64,000 bases of DNA, taken from positions 1,798,001 through 1,862,000 of the forward strand of contig NZ_CP114599.1 in the NCBI RefSeq assembly GCF_027286305.1, given 5' to 3'. Below the pieces are notes generated by a model that saw nothing but the letters and a program-made list of their open reading frames with translations, was not told the origin of the DNA and did not search any database. Origin of the DNA: Phenylobacterium sp. NIBR 498073 (GTDB lineage: Bacteria; Pseudomonadota; Alphaproteobacteria; Caulobacterales; Caulobacteraceae). The translations under genes and the position numbers were made by a program. Shown here piece by piece: positions 24,577 through 32,631 of this stretch (the first letter of the stretch is position 1; each line of letters begins with the position of its first letter).

Positions 24577-25644
24577 CTAGCGCAGCGGCGGGCTGCTGCC
24601 CAAAGCGGTGTGAAGCGACTCTGGGCGCAGGTGTGTGTAGCGGCGCAGCATCTTCCAATCCTTGTGGCCCGTAACGAGGGCCACCTGTTCGATGCGATAA
24701 CCTGCCTCGAAGAGACGGCTCGTGCCATCATGTCGAAGGTCGTGAAAGTGGAGGTCTTCGATGTCCAACTCACGGCAGGCCCGTGTGAATGCGGTGCCCG
24801 CCGACTTGTGCACATAGGGGAAGATGCGGTCGTCCTCGTTAGTCCGGATTGCGCGCTGCTCTTCGATGAGAGCCATTGCGTCGTATCCCGACACCGCGAG
24901 GAGGGGGATCCTCTGGTCGTTTCCCTTCTTCTGCCGGGGATCCTTGCGATCGCGGATGGTGAGCATTTTCGTCCGCGTGTTGAGGTCGCTCCAGGTGACC
25001 CTGCAGATCTCCTCCTGACGCATGGCTGTGGCTATGGCGAATTGGATGATGCGGCTCATCGGCATCGTCAGCCGTTCGTTCGCGTCAAAATGGGCGAAGA
25101 GAGCCGCAAGCTCCTCCTCGCTCGGTCGGCGGTCACGCTCATTGCTCTTGCCCACCAGCCCCAGCCGCTTCAGCGCAATGCGAGCAAGGTCGACCGGCTC
25201 TACCTTTACCGGCACGCCGTGAACCGCGGCCGCGTGGGAAAGGACGAGGCGGATCGCTCCGACATCCATTCCAACGGTCATCGGACCGGCCCCTGCGGCT
25301 GCCCTGGCTCGTCCAAAATGGACAAGACGCTCGCGATCCACCTCCACGAGCTTCAGCTTACCGAGAGTGCGCTTCAGCATCTGCAGGGTGGCGTCCTTGG
25401 AGCGGCCGGGCGCGCGACCAACTTCCTTCATGTCGTCGATGTGAAGATCGATGAGTTCGCCGAAGGTGCGGATGCGTGCGACCCGCGTGGCGAGCGGCGT
25501 CTCGCCACGATCGATCTGGCGCTCCGTGTCGAGCGCCCAGCTCTTGGCGTCTTCATGGCGGACGAAAGTCTCGCTGATGGCCCGGCCCTTGCGACGGACT
25601 TGGGCGCGCCAGCGGCCGGATTTTTGCTTGCGGATCGATGCCAT
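24577..25644 (-). CDS. Tyrosine recombinase (phage-type integrase)
   Basis: A 355-residue integrase with all catalytic residues visible: Arg209 (AMRQEEICRVTW), His301 and Arg304 (HDLRHD), His327 (GHKDW) and the nucleophile Tyr336 (LRRYTHL). The N-terminal arm-binding part starts ASIRKQKSGRWRAQVRRKG and the core-binding SAM-like domain follows. It is read away from dusA, whose ATG lies 106 bp beyond the integrase start. Integrases placed this way are known to insert elements into the 5' end of dusA, so this is most likely the integrase of the island occupying the left part of the window. No other phage genes are seen. Confidence 0.93.
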   Translation of the reverse strand: MASIRKQKSGRWRAQVRRKGRAISETFVRHEDAKSWALDTERQIDRGETPLATRVARIRTFGELIDLHIDDMKEVGRAPGRSKDATLQMLKRTLGKLKLVEVDRERLVHFGRARAAAGAGPMTVGMDVGAIRLVLSHAAAVHGVPVKVEPVDLARIALKRLGLVGKSNERDRRPSEEELAALFAHFDANERLTMPMSRIIQFAIATAMRQEEICRVTWSDLNTRTKMLTIRDRKDPRQKKGNDQRIPLLAVSGYDAMALIEEQRAIRTNEDDRIFPYVHKSAGTAFTRACRELDIEDLHFHDLRHDGTSRLFEAGYRIEQVALVTGHKDWKMLRRYTHLRPESLHTALGSSPPLR

Positions 25645-25749
25645 TTTTGGGTGCAGAACGGGTGCAGTGAGTTGGCGAAAGGGGGCGAATTCCGTCGAAA
25701 AATGGCGTAGAACCGCGCGTCCGGCGGCCGGCCTAACTCCCTAGGTTAT

Positions 25750-25806
25750 ATGGAAAAACTAGCGCATTTTCAAGCACATAGGCTGTCTATTGCACCTATG
25801 ATGGAC
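25750..25806. other. Candidate attachment site in the 5' end of dusA
   Basis: The first 19 codons of dusA use many A/T-ending codons (GAA AAA CTA, CAT TTT CAA GCA, TCT ATT GCA CCT), whereas from about 25805 onward the gene is strongly G/C-ending. This is expected if integration replaced the gene start with the element's version and the crossover lies near the conserved APMMDWTD coding stretch. I found no second copy elsewhere in the window, so the left attachment site should lie outside it. Confidence 0.5.
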
Positions 25807-26781
25807 TGGACGGACCGGCATTGCCGCAGTCTGCATCGCACGCTGTCGAGCCGGGCGCTGCTCTATACCGAGATGCTGACCACCGGGGCCGTGCTGCATG
25901 GCGACCGTGAGCGGCTGCTGGCCTATGACCCCGCCGAGCATCCGGTCGCGCTGCAGCTGGGCAGCTCGGAGCCGGCCGACCTGGCCGCCGCGGCGAAGAT
26001 CGGCGAGTCCGAGGGCTATGACGAGATCAACCTCAATGTCGGCTGCCCCTCCGACCGGGTGCAGAGCGGCCGGTTCGGCGCCTGCCTGATGCGCGAGCCG
26101 GAGCTGGTGGCCGAGTGCATGGCGGCCATGGGCGCGGCGGTGAAGGTCCCGGTCACGGTGAAGTGCCGGATCGGCGTCGACGACCAGGATCCCGAGCAGA
26201 GCCTGTTCCAGCTCGTCGACCTCTGCGCCCAGGCCGGCGTGTCGAGCTTCGTCGTCCACGCCCGCAAGGCGTGGCTGAAGGGGTTGTCGCCGAAAGAGAA
26301 CCGCGACGTGCCGCCGCTCGACTACCCGCTGGTGCACCGGCTGAAGCGCGAGCGGCCCGACCTGACCATCGCCATCAATGGTGGGATCGGTTCTCTGGAC
26401 GAGGCCCAGCCGCATCTCGGCGCCGTCGACGGGGTTATGCTGGGGCGGGCGGCATATCACACGCCGGCGCTGCTGGGCGAGGTTGACCGGCGGGTGTTTG
26501 GCATGGCCGTCGAGGACGTCGACGCCTTCAGGGCGGTCGAGCTCTACCGCCCCTATGTCGCGCGCGAATTGGCGCGCGGCACCCACCTGGCGGCCATGAC
26601 CCGCCACATGCTGGGGCTGTTCCACGGCCTGCCCGGCGCGCGCGGCTGGCGTCGGGTGCTGACGGTCGAGGGCGTGAAGTCGGGCGCCGGTCTCGAGGTG
26701 ATCGACGCGGCCCTGGCCCAGGTCCTACGGGCGCAGGATGAGCGCCGTGCGCGTAGCCTCGAAGCTGGCGAGGCGGCCTAG
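25750..26781 (+). CDS. dusA: tRNA-dihydrouridine synthase A
   Basis: A 343-residue FMN-dependent enzyme that reduces uridine to dihydrouridine in the D-loop of tRNA. The N-terminal SIAPMMDWTDRHCR motif, the catalytic Cys99 in NVGCPSDRVQSGRFGA, KVPVTVKCRIGVD near residue 135 and the FMN phosphate motif NGGIGS near residue 211 mark the DusA subfamily. Length is normal. The last 57 bases overlap the end of the convergent protease gene. The reading frame is intact despite the presumed insertion at its 5' end, so the element restored the start codon; its promoter must now come from the element. Confidence 0.95.
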   Translation: MEKLAHFQAHRLSIAPMMDWTDRHCRSLHRTLSSRALLYTEMLTTGAVLHGDRERLLAYDPAEHPVALQLGSSEPADLAAAAKIGESEGYDEINLNVGCPSDRVQSGRFGACLMREPELVAECMAAMGAAVKVPVTVKCRIGVDDQDPEQSLFQLVDLCAQAGVSSFVVHARKAWLKGLSPKENRDVPPLDYPLVHRLKRERPDLTIAINGGIGSLDEAQPHLGAVDGVMLGRAAYHTPALLGEVDRRVFGMAVEDVDAFRAVELYRPYVARELARGTHLAAMTRHMLGLFHGLPGARGWRRVLTVEGVKSGAGLEVIDAALAQVLRAQDERRARSLEAGEAA

Positions 26782-27228
26782 ATAGGTCATGCCGAGCAGC
26801 GAGCTTTCCAGCCCGCTCTCGATCACCATGGCGTCGACGTCGTTGAGCGCGGCGCCGGCCACCGAGACGCGGCCCAGCTTCACGGCCGCGGCGCGGGTCT
26901 CGCCCGAGGCGGTGACGACCTTATAGTTGTAGTCGAGCTTGTCGGTGGCGATGCCGAGGCGCTGGGCGTCGGCCAGGGTCAGGGCGACGGCGCTGGCTCC
27001 GGTGTCGACCAGGAAGCGCACGCGCGAGCCGTTGACGTCCGCCTCGGCCCAGTAGTGGCCGTCACCGCCCTTGGCGATCGAGGCCGGCTGGGCGTGGGGC
27101 GCGGACTGCGGCGCAATGGCGAGCGCTGCGCGCAGTTCCGGCTTCGGATCCGTGAACGTGTTCAGGGCCTCGGCCGCGCCCACCGCAGACACGGCGCCCA
27201 GAAGCGCCACCATCGCCAGTTTGAGCAT
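26725..27228 (-). CDS. Retropepsin-like aspartic protease
   Basis: A 167-residue protein with an N-terminal hydrophobic segment (MLKLAMVALLGAVSAVGAAEA), a short linker and a single-lobe aspartic protease domain with the motif FLVDTGASAVALT near residue 80 and the second block LLGMTYLGRL near the end. It fits the clan AA family of membrane-anchored periplasmic proteases found in proteobacteria, active as dimers. The ATG at 27228 is preferred over the GTG at 27258, which has no ribosome binding site. The 3' end overlaps dusA on the other strand by 57 bp. The target is unknown. Confidence 0.85.
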   Translation of the reverse strand: MLKLAMVALLGAVSAVGAAEALNTFTDPKPELRAALAIAPQSAPHAQPASIAKGGDGHYWAEADVNGSRVRFLVDTGASAVALTLADAQRLGIATDKLDYNYKVVTASGETRAAAVKLGRVSVAGAALNDVDAMVIESGLESSLLGMTYLGRLASFEATRTALILRP

Positions 27229-27362
27229 GTCCCACACACCTTGCCGCTTCGGCTTCACCGCGGGCCGGTTTCGACCCTGTTCGGCGCGGACCTTACGGCG
27301 GCGAGGTTTGCAAGGCGTGAATCGGGAGTTTCTGAAAACCTAACTACGGCAAAGGTTTAAGG

Positions 27363-27581
27363 TTAAAACATTCCCAACTTTTCGGGTCGGATCCGACTGC
27401 GGCGGGAAGGCAGTTCGGCCATGATCCGGGCCCGATCCTCGTCGCTCAGCTTGGCCCAGCCGGCGACCTCGCTGAGGCGGCGATAGCAGCCGAGGCAGAG
27501 TCCGCTCTCCCCATCGACGACGCAGACCTTGATGCAGGGGGTCTTGATGGGGGCGGGCGGGGTGGCGGGAACGTCGGTCAT
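27363..27581 (-). CDS. DUF1289 small cysteine-motif protein
   Basis: A 72-residue protein with the DUF1289 pattern: TPCIKVCVVDGESGLCLGCYR holds four cysteines (residues 15-36) that probably bind a metal or a cluster, followed by the helix EVAGWAKLSDEDRARIMAELP. Members are widespread in proteobacteria with no firm function. It follows the thioesterase gene by about 20 bp on the same strand and is likely co-transcribed with it. Confidence 0.85.
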   Translation of the reverse strand: MTDVPATPPAPIKTPCIKVCVVDGESGLCLGCYRRLSEVAGWAKLSDEDRARIMAELPSRRSRIRPEKLGMF

Positions 27582-27602
27582 GGGTCCGGGAGGGGCGGCT
27601 GA

Positions 27603-28025
27603 TCAGGGGATAGCGTAGGTGACGGTGGCCTGGGCCGCCAGTCGGTCAGGATGTTCGGTCCAGAGCCGAACGTCGCATACTGCGTTGCGCCGTCCGAGCC
27701 GCAGCATCTGCGCCTCGGCGTACAGGTCCCCAGGCTGGGCGCCGCGCAGGAAGTTCATCACCAGCGAACTGGTCACCGCCATCAGCTGGTCGCCGATGTG
27801 AGCCAGGATCAGCGCGTAGGCCGCGGTGTCGGCCAGCGCCATCAGGTTCGGGCCGGAGATCAGCCGCCCTGGACGCAGCATGCTGTCGTGGTAGGCGCGC
27901 ACGAGAACCGCCCGCCCGGGTGCAATCTCGGTCACACGGGGGAAATGGGCGTCGGATCCGTCGGGAAAAGCGCGTCGAAGCAGGGTGTTGACCTGGTCGG
28001 CGTCAAGCGTGAGCGAAAGTGTCAT
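27603..28025 (-). CDS. PaaI-family hot-dog thioesterase
   Basis: A 140-residue hot-dog fold protein of the PaaI/YdiI acyl-CoA thioesterase group. The segment GRLISGPNLMALADTAAYALI near residue 53 holds the conserved acidic residue of the central helix, and VTSSLVMNFLRGAQPGDLYAEA is the typical beta-strand pair behind it. It likely hydrolyses an aromatic or short/medium acyl-CoA to recover CoA. It heads a two-gene unit with the DUF1289 gene. The AT-rich stretch 28026-28198 upstream probably holds promoters for both this gene and the divergent small secreted protein. Confidence 0.83.
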   Translation of the reverse strand: MTLSLTLDADQVNTLLRRAFPDGSDAHFPRVTEIAPGRAVLVRAYHDSMLRPGRLISGPNLMALADTAAYALILAHIGDQLMAVTSSLVMNFLRGAQPGDLYAEAQMLRLGRRNAVCDVRLWTEHPDRLAAQATVTYAIP

Positions 28026-28198
28026 GCCTTAGCTTTGCGTCGCGCGTGTATCATTACAAGGTGTTTATGTTTCGTGGTAACCGTGGTGTTTCATTGCTTT
28101 AATTTAATCTGCGAATACTAATCATTGCCGGGAATTCATTTGAGTGTTCGTGGCCCCGCGAGCAGTTTCCCCTCATCGAATTTCGAGGGAGTTACGCC

Positions 28199-28516
28199 AT
28201 GAAACTGTTCGCCATCGCCCTGACGTCCGCTGGTTTGCTGGCTGCGGCCGGTTCCGCTTCGGCGGCCGTGAGCGACGTGGATTATCTGAAGGCCAACCGC
28301 TGCCGTGGACTGGCCGCCTCGGGCATCGCCAGCGTAGACACTGCGTCGATGGACGCCTTCATTAAGAGCGAGGGCCGCACCCGCAACGCCTTCGTCACCG
28401 ATCGCGGCAAGACCGAGTTCGACAAGGCCAAGCGCGAAGGCAAGACCGATAACACTGACCGCAAGGCGCGCCTTGTCGCCGAACTGAACGGCCCCTGCCA
28501 GGCCTACAAGGGCTAA
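28199..28516 (+). CDS. Small secreted protein of unknown function
   Basis: A 105-residue protein with a clear signal peptide (MKLFAIALTSAGLLAAAGSASA) leaving a mature part of about 83 residues. It has two cysteines, in NRCRGLAAS and at the end in NGPCQAYKG, that could form one disulfide, and a charged Lys/Arg/Asp-rich middle. I do not recognise a family. GAGGGAGTTACGCC precedes the ATG and a strong terminator follows, so it is a single-gene unit, probably well expressed and exported to the periplasm. Confidence 0.75.
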   Translation: MKLFAIALTSAGLLAAAGSASAAVSDVDYLKANRCRGLAASGIASVDTASMDAFIKSEGRTRNAFVTDRGKTEFDKAKREGKTDNTDRKARLVAELNGPCQAYKG

Positions 28517-28560
28517 GGCTCGACTGCTGCCGGTCCCCACACGGCAGTCGCTTCCAGACT

Positions 28561-28598
28561 GAGCGCCCGCGTCCCCCGGCCGGGCGCTCTTTTCTTTT
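28561..28598 (+). terminator. Rho-independent terminator of the small secreted protein gene
   Basis: Stem GAGCGCCCG/CGGGCGCTC followed by TCTTTTCTTTT, about 45 bp after the stop codon. A smaller inverted repeat (CGACTGC/GCAGTCG) precedes it at 28521-28550. Confidence 0.9.
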
Positions 28599-28665
28599 GC
28601 GGCGGAACCAGGCTTGGCCATAGGCTTTGATGGGTGGAGGCTGTGGCTGGGCGATTGGGTCGGTG

Positions 28666-30123
28666 ATGGATTTGTTGAGGCCCGGCGAGACGTGCTGGCG
28701 CAAGGAGCGCGCGGGCCGCGCCGCCTTTCTGGTCGATACCGAGGCCTACTTCACGGCGGTCTTCGAGGCGCTGCGCAAGGCGCGCCGCTCTGTGCTGCTG
28801 CTGGGCTGGGGGTTCGATCCGCGGGCGCGGCTGTTCCCGGACGGCTTCGATGGCCCCTCCGATCCCGACGAGGTGGGGCGCATCCTGGTGGCGCTGGCCA
28901 AGGCGCGACCGGATCTCGACATCCGGGTGCTGATCTGGAAATCGGCCCTGCCGATCGCGGCCAGCCAGCAGTTCTTTCCGCACAAGGCCCGCAAGTGGTT
29001 CCACGGCACCAATGTGAAGTTCTGGCTCGACGATCACGTGCCGTTCGGCGCCTGCCACCATCAGAAGGTGCTGGTTGTCGACGACGCCCTGGCGTTCTGC
29101 GGGGGCGGGGACATCAGCGTCGATCGCTGGGACACGCCTGGACACCTGGAGCATGACCCGCGGCGGATCATGCCCGATCAGCACCATCACGCCCCGCGCC
29201 ACGAAGTGATGATGATGGTCGACGGCGCCGCGGCGCAGGCCCTGGGGGACCTGGCGCGCGAACGTTGGCGTCGCGCCACGGGGGAGGCGCTGCCCAAGCC
29301 TGAGTCGGCGGAGGAGGATCCCTGGCCGGCCTACCTCCCCGCGCACCTGAGCGACGTCGAGGTCTCGATCCAGCGCACAGAGCCGGCCTGGAACGAGCGT
29401 CCCGAAGTGACAGAGATCCGCCGCCTGACCATCGAATCGATCCTGGCGGCCAAGTCGGTGATCTATCTGGAGAACCAGTACTTCACCTCGCCGCTCTACG
29501 CCGCGGCGTTGGCAAAGCGGCTGGCCGAGCCGGACGGACCGGAGGTTGTGCTGATCTCGACCGGCCAGAGCCCGAGCTGGTTCGACCAGCTGACCATGGA
29601 CCGGGCGCGATCGAACATGCTCTGGCGGCTGCGCTCGGCCGACGTCTTCGGGCGGTTCCGCGCCTGGTATCCGACGACGCCGGCCGGGACGAAGATCATC
29701 GTCCACTCCAAGGTGACCATCATCGACGAGTGCTTGGCGCGGGTGGGGTCGGCCAACCTCAACAACCGCTCGGGCGGCTTCGACACCGAGGTCGAGCTGG
29801 GCGTGCAGGTCGAGGGCGGCCATGAGGAGCGCACCATCGGCGCCCTACGGGACCGGCTGATCGGCCACTTTCTGGGGTGCACGGGCGAGGCCGTGGCCAA
29901 GGCCAGGGCCAAGCGCGGAGGGATGATCGCGGCGATCGAGCACCTGAACGCGCAGGGGCGGCTTTCGCCGATCCTGCCGATGAGGCAGACGCCGCTGGGT
30001 GAGATCATCGCCACCTATCACCTCGGCGATCCGTACTCGGTGGCCGACTCCTGGCGCGCCACGCGCCGACGCGACCTGCTCTACACCGAGGACCTGATGC
30101 ACACCCGGTTCATGCCACGCTGA
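28666..30123 (+). CDS. Phospholipase D-family protein
   Basis: About 485 residues with two HKD motifs: HHQKVLVVDDALAFCGGGDI near residue 131 and VHSKVTIIDECLARVGSANL near residue 346, the paired active site of phospholipase D/cardiolipin synthase enzymes. There is no clear membrane segment at the N-terminus, unlike cardiolipin synthases. It likely hydrolyses or transfers phosphatidyl groups. The start may be ATG 28666 or 28630; neither has a strong ribosome binding site. It ends 14 bp inside the convergent EEP phosphatase gene, a partner often found with such PLD proteins, which suggests a shared lipid-remodelling role. Confidence 0.88.
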   Translation: MDLLRPGETCWRKERAGRAAFLVDTEAYFTAVFEALRKARRSVLLLGWGFDPRARLFPDGFDGPSDPDEVGRILVALAKARPDLDIRVLIWKSALPIAASQQFFPHKARKWFHGTNVKFWLDDHVPFGACHHQKVLVVDDALAFCGGGDISVDRWDTPGHLEHDPRRIMPDQHHHAPRHEVMMMVDGAAAQALGDLARERWRRATGEALPKPESAEEDPWPAYLPAHLSDVEVSIQRTEPAWNERPEVTEIRRLTIESILAAKSVIYLENQYFTSPLYAAALAKRLAEPDGPEVVLISTGQSPSWFDQLTMDRARSNMLWRLRSADVFGRFRAWYPTTPAGTKIIVHSKVTIIDECLARVGSANLNNRSGGFDTEVELGVQVEGGHEERTIGALRDRLIGHFLGCTGEAVAKARAKRGGMIAAIEHLNAQGRLSPILPMRQTPLGEIIATYHLGDPYSVADSWRATRRRDLLYTEDLMHTRFMPR

Positions 30124-30841
30124 AGTCCATCACCAGCGGCAGGTGGTCGGAGGCCACGCGGGTCAGGGGATCGAAGGGAACGAACACGTTCTCGACCTTG
30201 ATCTCCGGGCTGACGAAGATGTGGTCGATGCGCAGCACCGGCAGGGCCGACGGAAAGGTCGAGGTCGGCGAGCGTTGCGGCGAGAGCCGCCGCGCCGCGG
30301 CCAGCTTGGCCGCCAGGGTGCGATAGACCACTGATGAGCCGGTGGCGTTGAAGTCGCCGAGCAGGATCGTCGGGCCTTGGCGCATCGGGTGTCCCAGCCA
30401 GGCCGGACCGGCCAGCCAGGCGGCCTGGATCTGCTGCTCGCGGGGGATCAGGCCCAGATGGGTGTTGATCACCTGCACGGGGCGGCCCTCCACCTCGGTC
30501 GAGATCCACACCGCGCCGCGCGGCTCCAACCGCGGAATCGGCGCGTAGCCGGGCAGGGGGCCGGTCTGGATCATCCGCTCGGGGTAAACGGTGAGGATGG
30601 CGTCGCCGTAGAGCTCCTCCTCGACGCGCAGGGCCGGATGGAAGTGGAAGGCCATCTTCAGCCGCCGCGCGATCTGGTGCGCCTGGTCGACGCCGCCGGT
30701 GCGGGCGCGGCCCACGTCCAGCTCCTGCAGGGCGACGATGTCCGGTTCGAGCCGGGCGATCACCTCGGCCACGCGGCCGACGTCCAGGCGACGGTCCGTG
30801 CCGACGCAGCGGTGGACGTTGTAGGTGAGGATGCGCGGCAT
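30110..30841 (-). CDS. Endonuclease/exonuclease/phosphatase family protein
   Basis: A 243-residue EEP-fold phosphodiesterase. The metal and catalytic motifs are visible: LTYNVHRCVG near residue 6, ALQELDV near residue 38, NTHLGL near residue 125, LLGDFNATGS near residue 160 and the terminal SDHLPLVMDF. Substrates in this family range from DNA to phosphoinositides and sphingomyelin; here the convergent overlap with a phospholipase D gene points to a phospholipid. The start is the ATG at 30841; 24 more in-frame residues upstream are low-complexity Arg-rich and rejected. Confidence 0.87.
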   Translation of the reverse strand: MPRILTYNVHRCVGTDRRLDVGRVAEVIARLEPDIVALQELDVGRARTGGVDQAHQIARRLKMAFHFHPALRVEEELYGDAILTVYPERMIQTGPLPGYAPIPRLEPRGAVWISTEVEGRPVQVINTHLGLIPREQQIQAAWLAGPAWLGHPMRQGPTILLGDFNATGSSVVYRTLAAKLAAARRLSPQRSPTSTFPSALPVLRIDHIFVSPEIKVENVFVPFDPLTRVASDHLPLVMDFSVA

Positions 30842-31046
30842 GGGGCTCAGGGATGCACGCCGCGGGCGCGCGACGCAACGCCTCCAACGCTGCCGCAAGG
30901 CGAAGGTTCGCAAGATATCTGGCGGCGCGACGCAAGCTACACGGGGGGGCTGCTGGTGAGCTTTCTGGCTCAGGCCTTCTATGCGGCCGAATTGACGGAG
31001 CCATCGAAATCCTTGGAGGCGCCCGTCATCACCGCGCCTCCGTGGC

Positions 31047-31211
31047 GTGAGCTACTGCGCCGTGGTGCATGTGGAGCCGGCCGGACTTGGCTTCGAGGAA
31101 GCGGCGCTGAAATTGACCCCGCGGTTCCGCGTGCATCTGACAACACCGGACGGGACGTCGGTCATCGGCGGCGTGATTCGGGCGCCTCTGCGCCTTTCCT
31201 TGCCGCGCTGA
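31047..31211 (+). CDS. Possible small protein, 54 residues
   Basis: A GTG-started frame whose codons look coding (MSYCAVVHVEPAGLGFEEAA..., ending in APLRLSLPR). Its start overlaps by four bases (GTGA) the end of another short frame, and no ribosome binding site is clear. It may be a small gene, the tail of a decayed gene, or chance. The rest of 30842-31343 shows no gene. Confidence 0.25.
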   Translation: MSYCAVVHVEPAGLGFEEAALKLTPRFRVHLTTPDGTSVIGGVIRAPLRLSLPR

Positions 31212-31244
31212 GCGTGCATCTAAGTGAACCGCGATAAGTTGATG

Positions 31245-31264
31245 TGACGTTTACGTAAGGGTCA
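31245..31264. promoter_or_regulatory. Dyad operator before the dehydrogenase pair
   Basis: A centred 20-bp dyad, TGAC-GT-TTACGTAA-GG-GTCA: the core TTACGTAA is a perfect palindrome and the outer TGAC/GTCA arms are symmetric around the same centre. It lies 80 bp upstream of the 31344 gene, a usual place for a fatty-acid-responsive repressor site. Confidence 0.45.
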
Positions 31265-31343
31265 TCTTCACTTTGTCGCGCGACGCGCGTATGTTCCGCG
31301 CCCAACGAAATACGCTGTAAATGCTCGCGCCTGGGAGCCGCCT

Positions 31344-32546
31344 ATGAACCTCGACTTTTCGCCTGAAGACGCCGCCTTCCGTGAGGAGGCCCGCACCTTC
31401 ATCGCCCAGAATTATCCCAAGCAACTGCGCGAGAAGCAGGATCGCGGCGAGGAACTGAGCAAGGAGGACTATCTCTCCTGGCACCGGATCCTGGCCAAGA
31501 AGGGCTGGGCGACGCCGTCGTGGCCGGTCGAGTTTGGCGGCACCGGCTGGACCCCCACCCAGAAGTACATCTGGTCGGAAGAGCAGGCCCGCGCCGACAC
31601 CCTGGGCATCCTGCCGTTCGGCGTATCGATGCTGGCCCCGGTGATCTACACCTTCGGCACCCAGGAGCAGAAAGAGAAGTTCCTGCCGGGCATCCGCGAC
31701 GGCCTGGTGTGGTGGTGCCAGGGCTATTCGGAGCCGGGCGCCGGTTCGGACCTGGCTTCGCTGAAGACCAAGGCTGAGCGCGTCACGGGCGACGACGGCA
31801 AGGAATACTACATCGTCAACGGCCAAAAGACGTGGACGACGCTCGGCCAGCACGCCGACTGGGGCTTCTTCCTGGTCCGCACCGACCCGGACGCCAAGCC
31901 GCAGTCGGGCATCTCGTTCCTGCTGATCGACATGAAGACCCCGGGCATCGAGGTGCGCCGAATCACGACCCTGGAAGGCGGCCATGAGGTCAACGACGTC
32001 TTCCTCGACAACGTGAAGGTGCCGGTCGAGAACCGCGTGTTCCACGAGAACCAGGGCTGGACCTGCGCCAAGGCGCTGCTCGCCCACGAGCGCACCGGCA
32101 TCGCCGGCGTCGCCCGCTCGAAGCGCGGCCTGGAGAAGGTCCGCGAGATCGCCTCGACCGAGCTGTCTGACGCCGGCGGCAAGCTGCTGGCCGACCCGTT
32201 CTTCAAGCGCAAGGTCGCCGAGCTGGAGATCGACCTGACGGCGCTGGAGTTCACCGAACTGCGCACCCTGGCCGGCGAAAGCAGCGGCAAGGGCCCGGGT
32301 CCGGAAAGCTCGATCCTCAAGATCAAGGGCACCGAGATCCAGCAGCGCCTGACCGAACTGGTGCTGGAAGCGGTCGGCCACTACGGCGCGCCGTACCTGC
32401 GCGACCTGGGCCACAACACCAACATCGGCCCGGACTACGCCGACGGCGTGGCTGGCAACTACTTCAACATGCGCAAGACCTCCATCTACGGCGGGTCGAA
32501 CGAGATCCAGCGCAACATCATCGCCAAGATGGTGCTGGGCCTCTAA
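31344..32546 (+). CDS. Acyl-CoA dehydrogenase, pimeloyl-CoA dehydrogenase large-subunit type
   Basis: A 400-residue acyl-CoA dehydrogenase with the full FAD signature CQGYSEPGAGSDLASLKT near residue 127 and a C-terminal YGGSNEIQRNIIAKMVLGL. With the next gene it matches the two-subunit PimC/PimD layout of dicarboxylyl- or long-chain acyl-CoA dehydrogenases. GGAGCCGCC precedes the ATG. Codon use is that of highly expressed core genes, nearly all G/C-ending, unlike the island dehydrogenases. It forms an operon with the 32632 gene 85 bp downstream. The pimeloyl-CoA substrate is by homology of layout only. Confidence 0.9.
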   Translation: MNLDFSPEDAAFREEARTFIAQNYPKQLREKQDRGEELSKEDYLSWHRILAKKGWATPSWPVEFGGTGWTPTQKYIWSEEQARADTLGILPFGVSMLAPVIYTFGTQEQKEKFLPGIRDGLVWWCQGYSEPGAGSDLASLKTKAERVTGDDGKEYYIVNGQKTWTTLGQHADWGFFLVRTDPDAKPQSGISFLLIDMKTPGIEVRRITTLEGGHEVNDVFLDNVKVPVENRVFHENQGWTCAKALLAHERTGIAGVARSKRGLEKVREIASTELSDAGGKLLADPFFKRKVAELEIDLTALEFTELRTLAGESSGKGPGPESSILKIKGTEIQQRLTELVLEAVGHYGAPYLRDLGHNTNIGPDYADGVAGNYFNMRKTSIYGGSNEIQRNIIAKMVLGL

Positions 32547-32631
32547 GCGCCGATTGTCTTAAGTCAGAAAACAACACTTATTTCCCGCCTGGGCCGGAGC
32601 GCCCGGGCGGGGTGATGCACGGGGAAACCAG

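Noticed and set aside
24559..25710. A 383-codon plus-strand frame opposite the integrase
   Set aside because: The minus-strand integrase has all five catalytic residues; the plus-strand frame has no recognisable motif.
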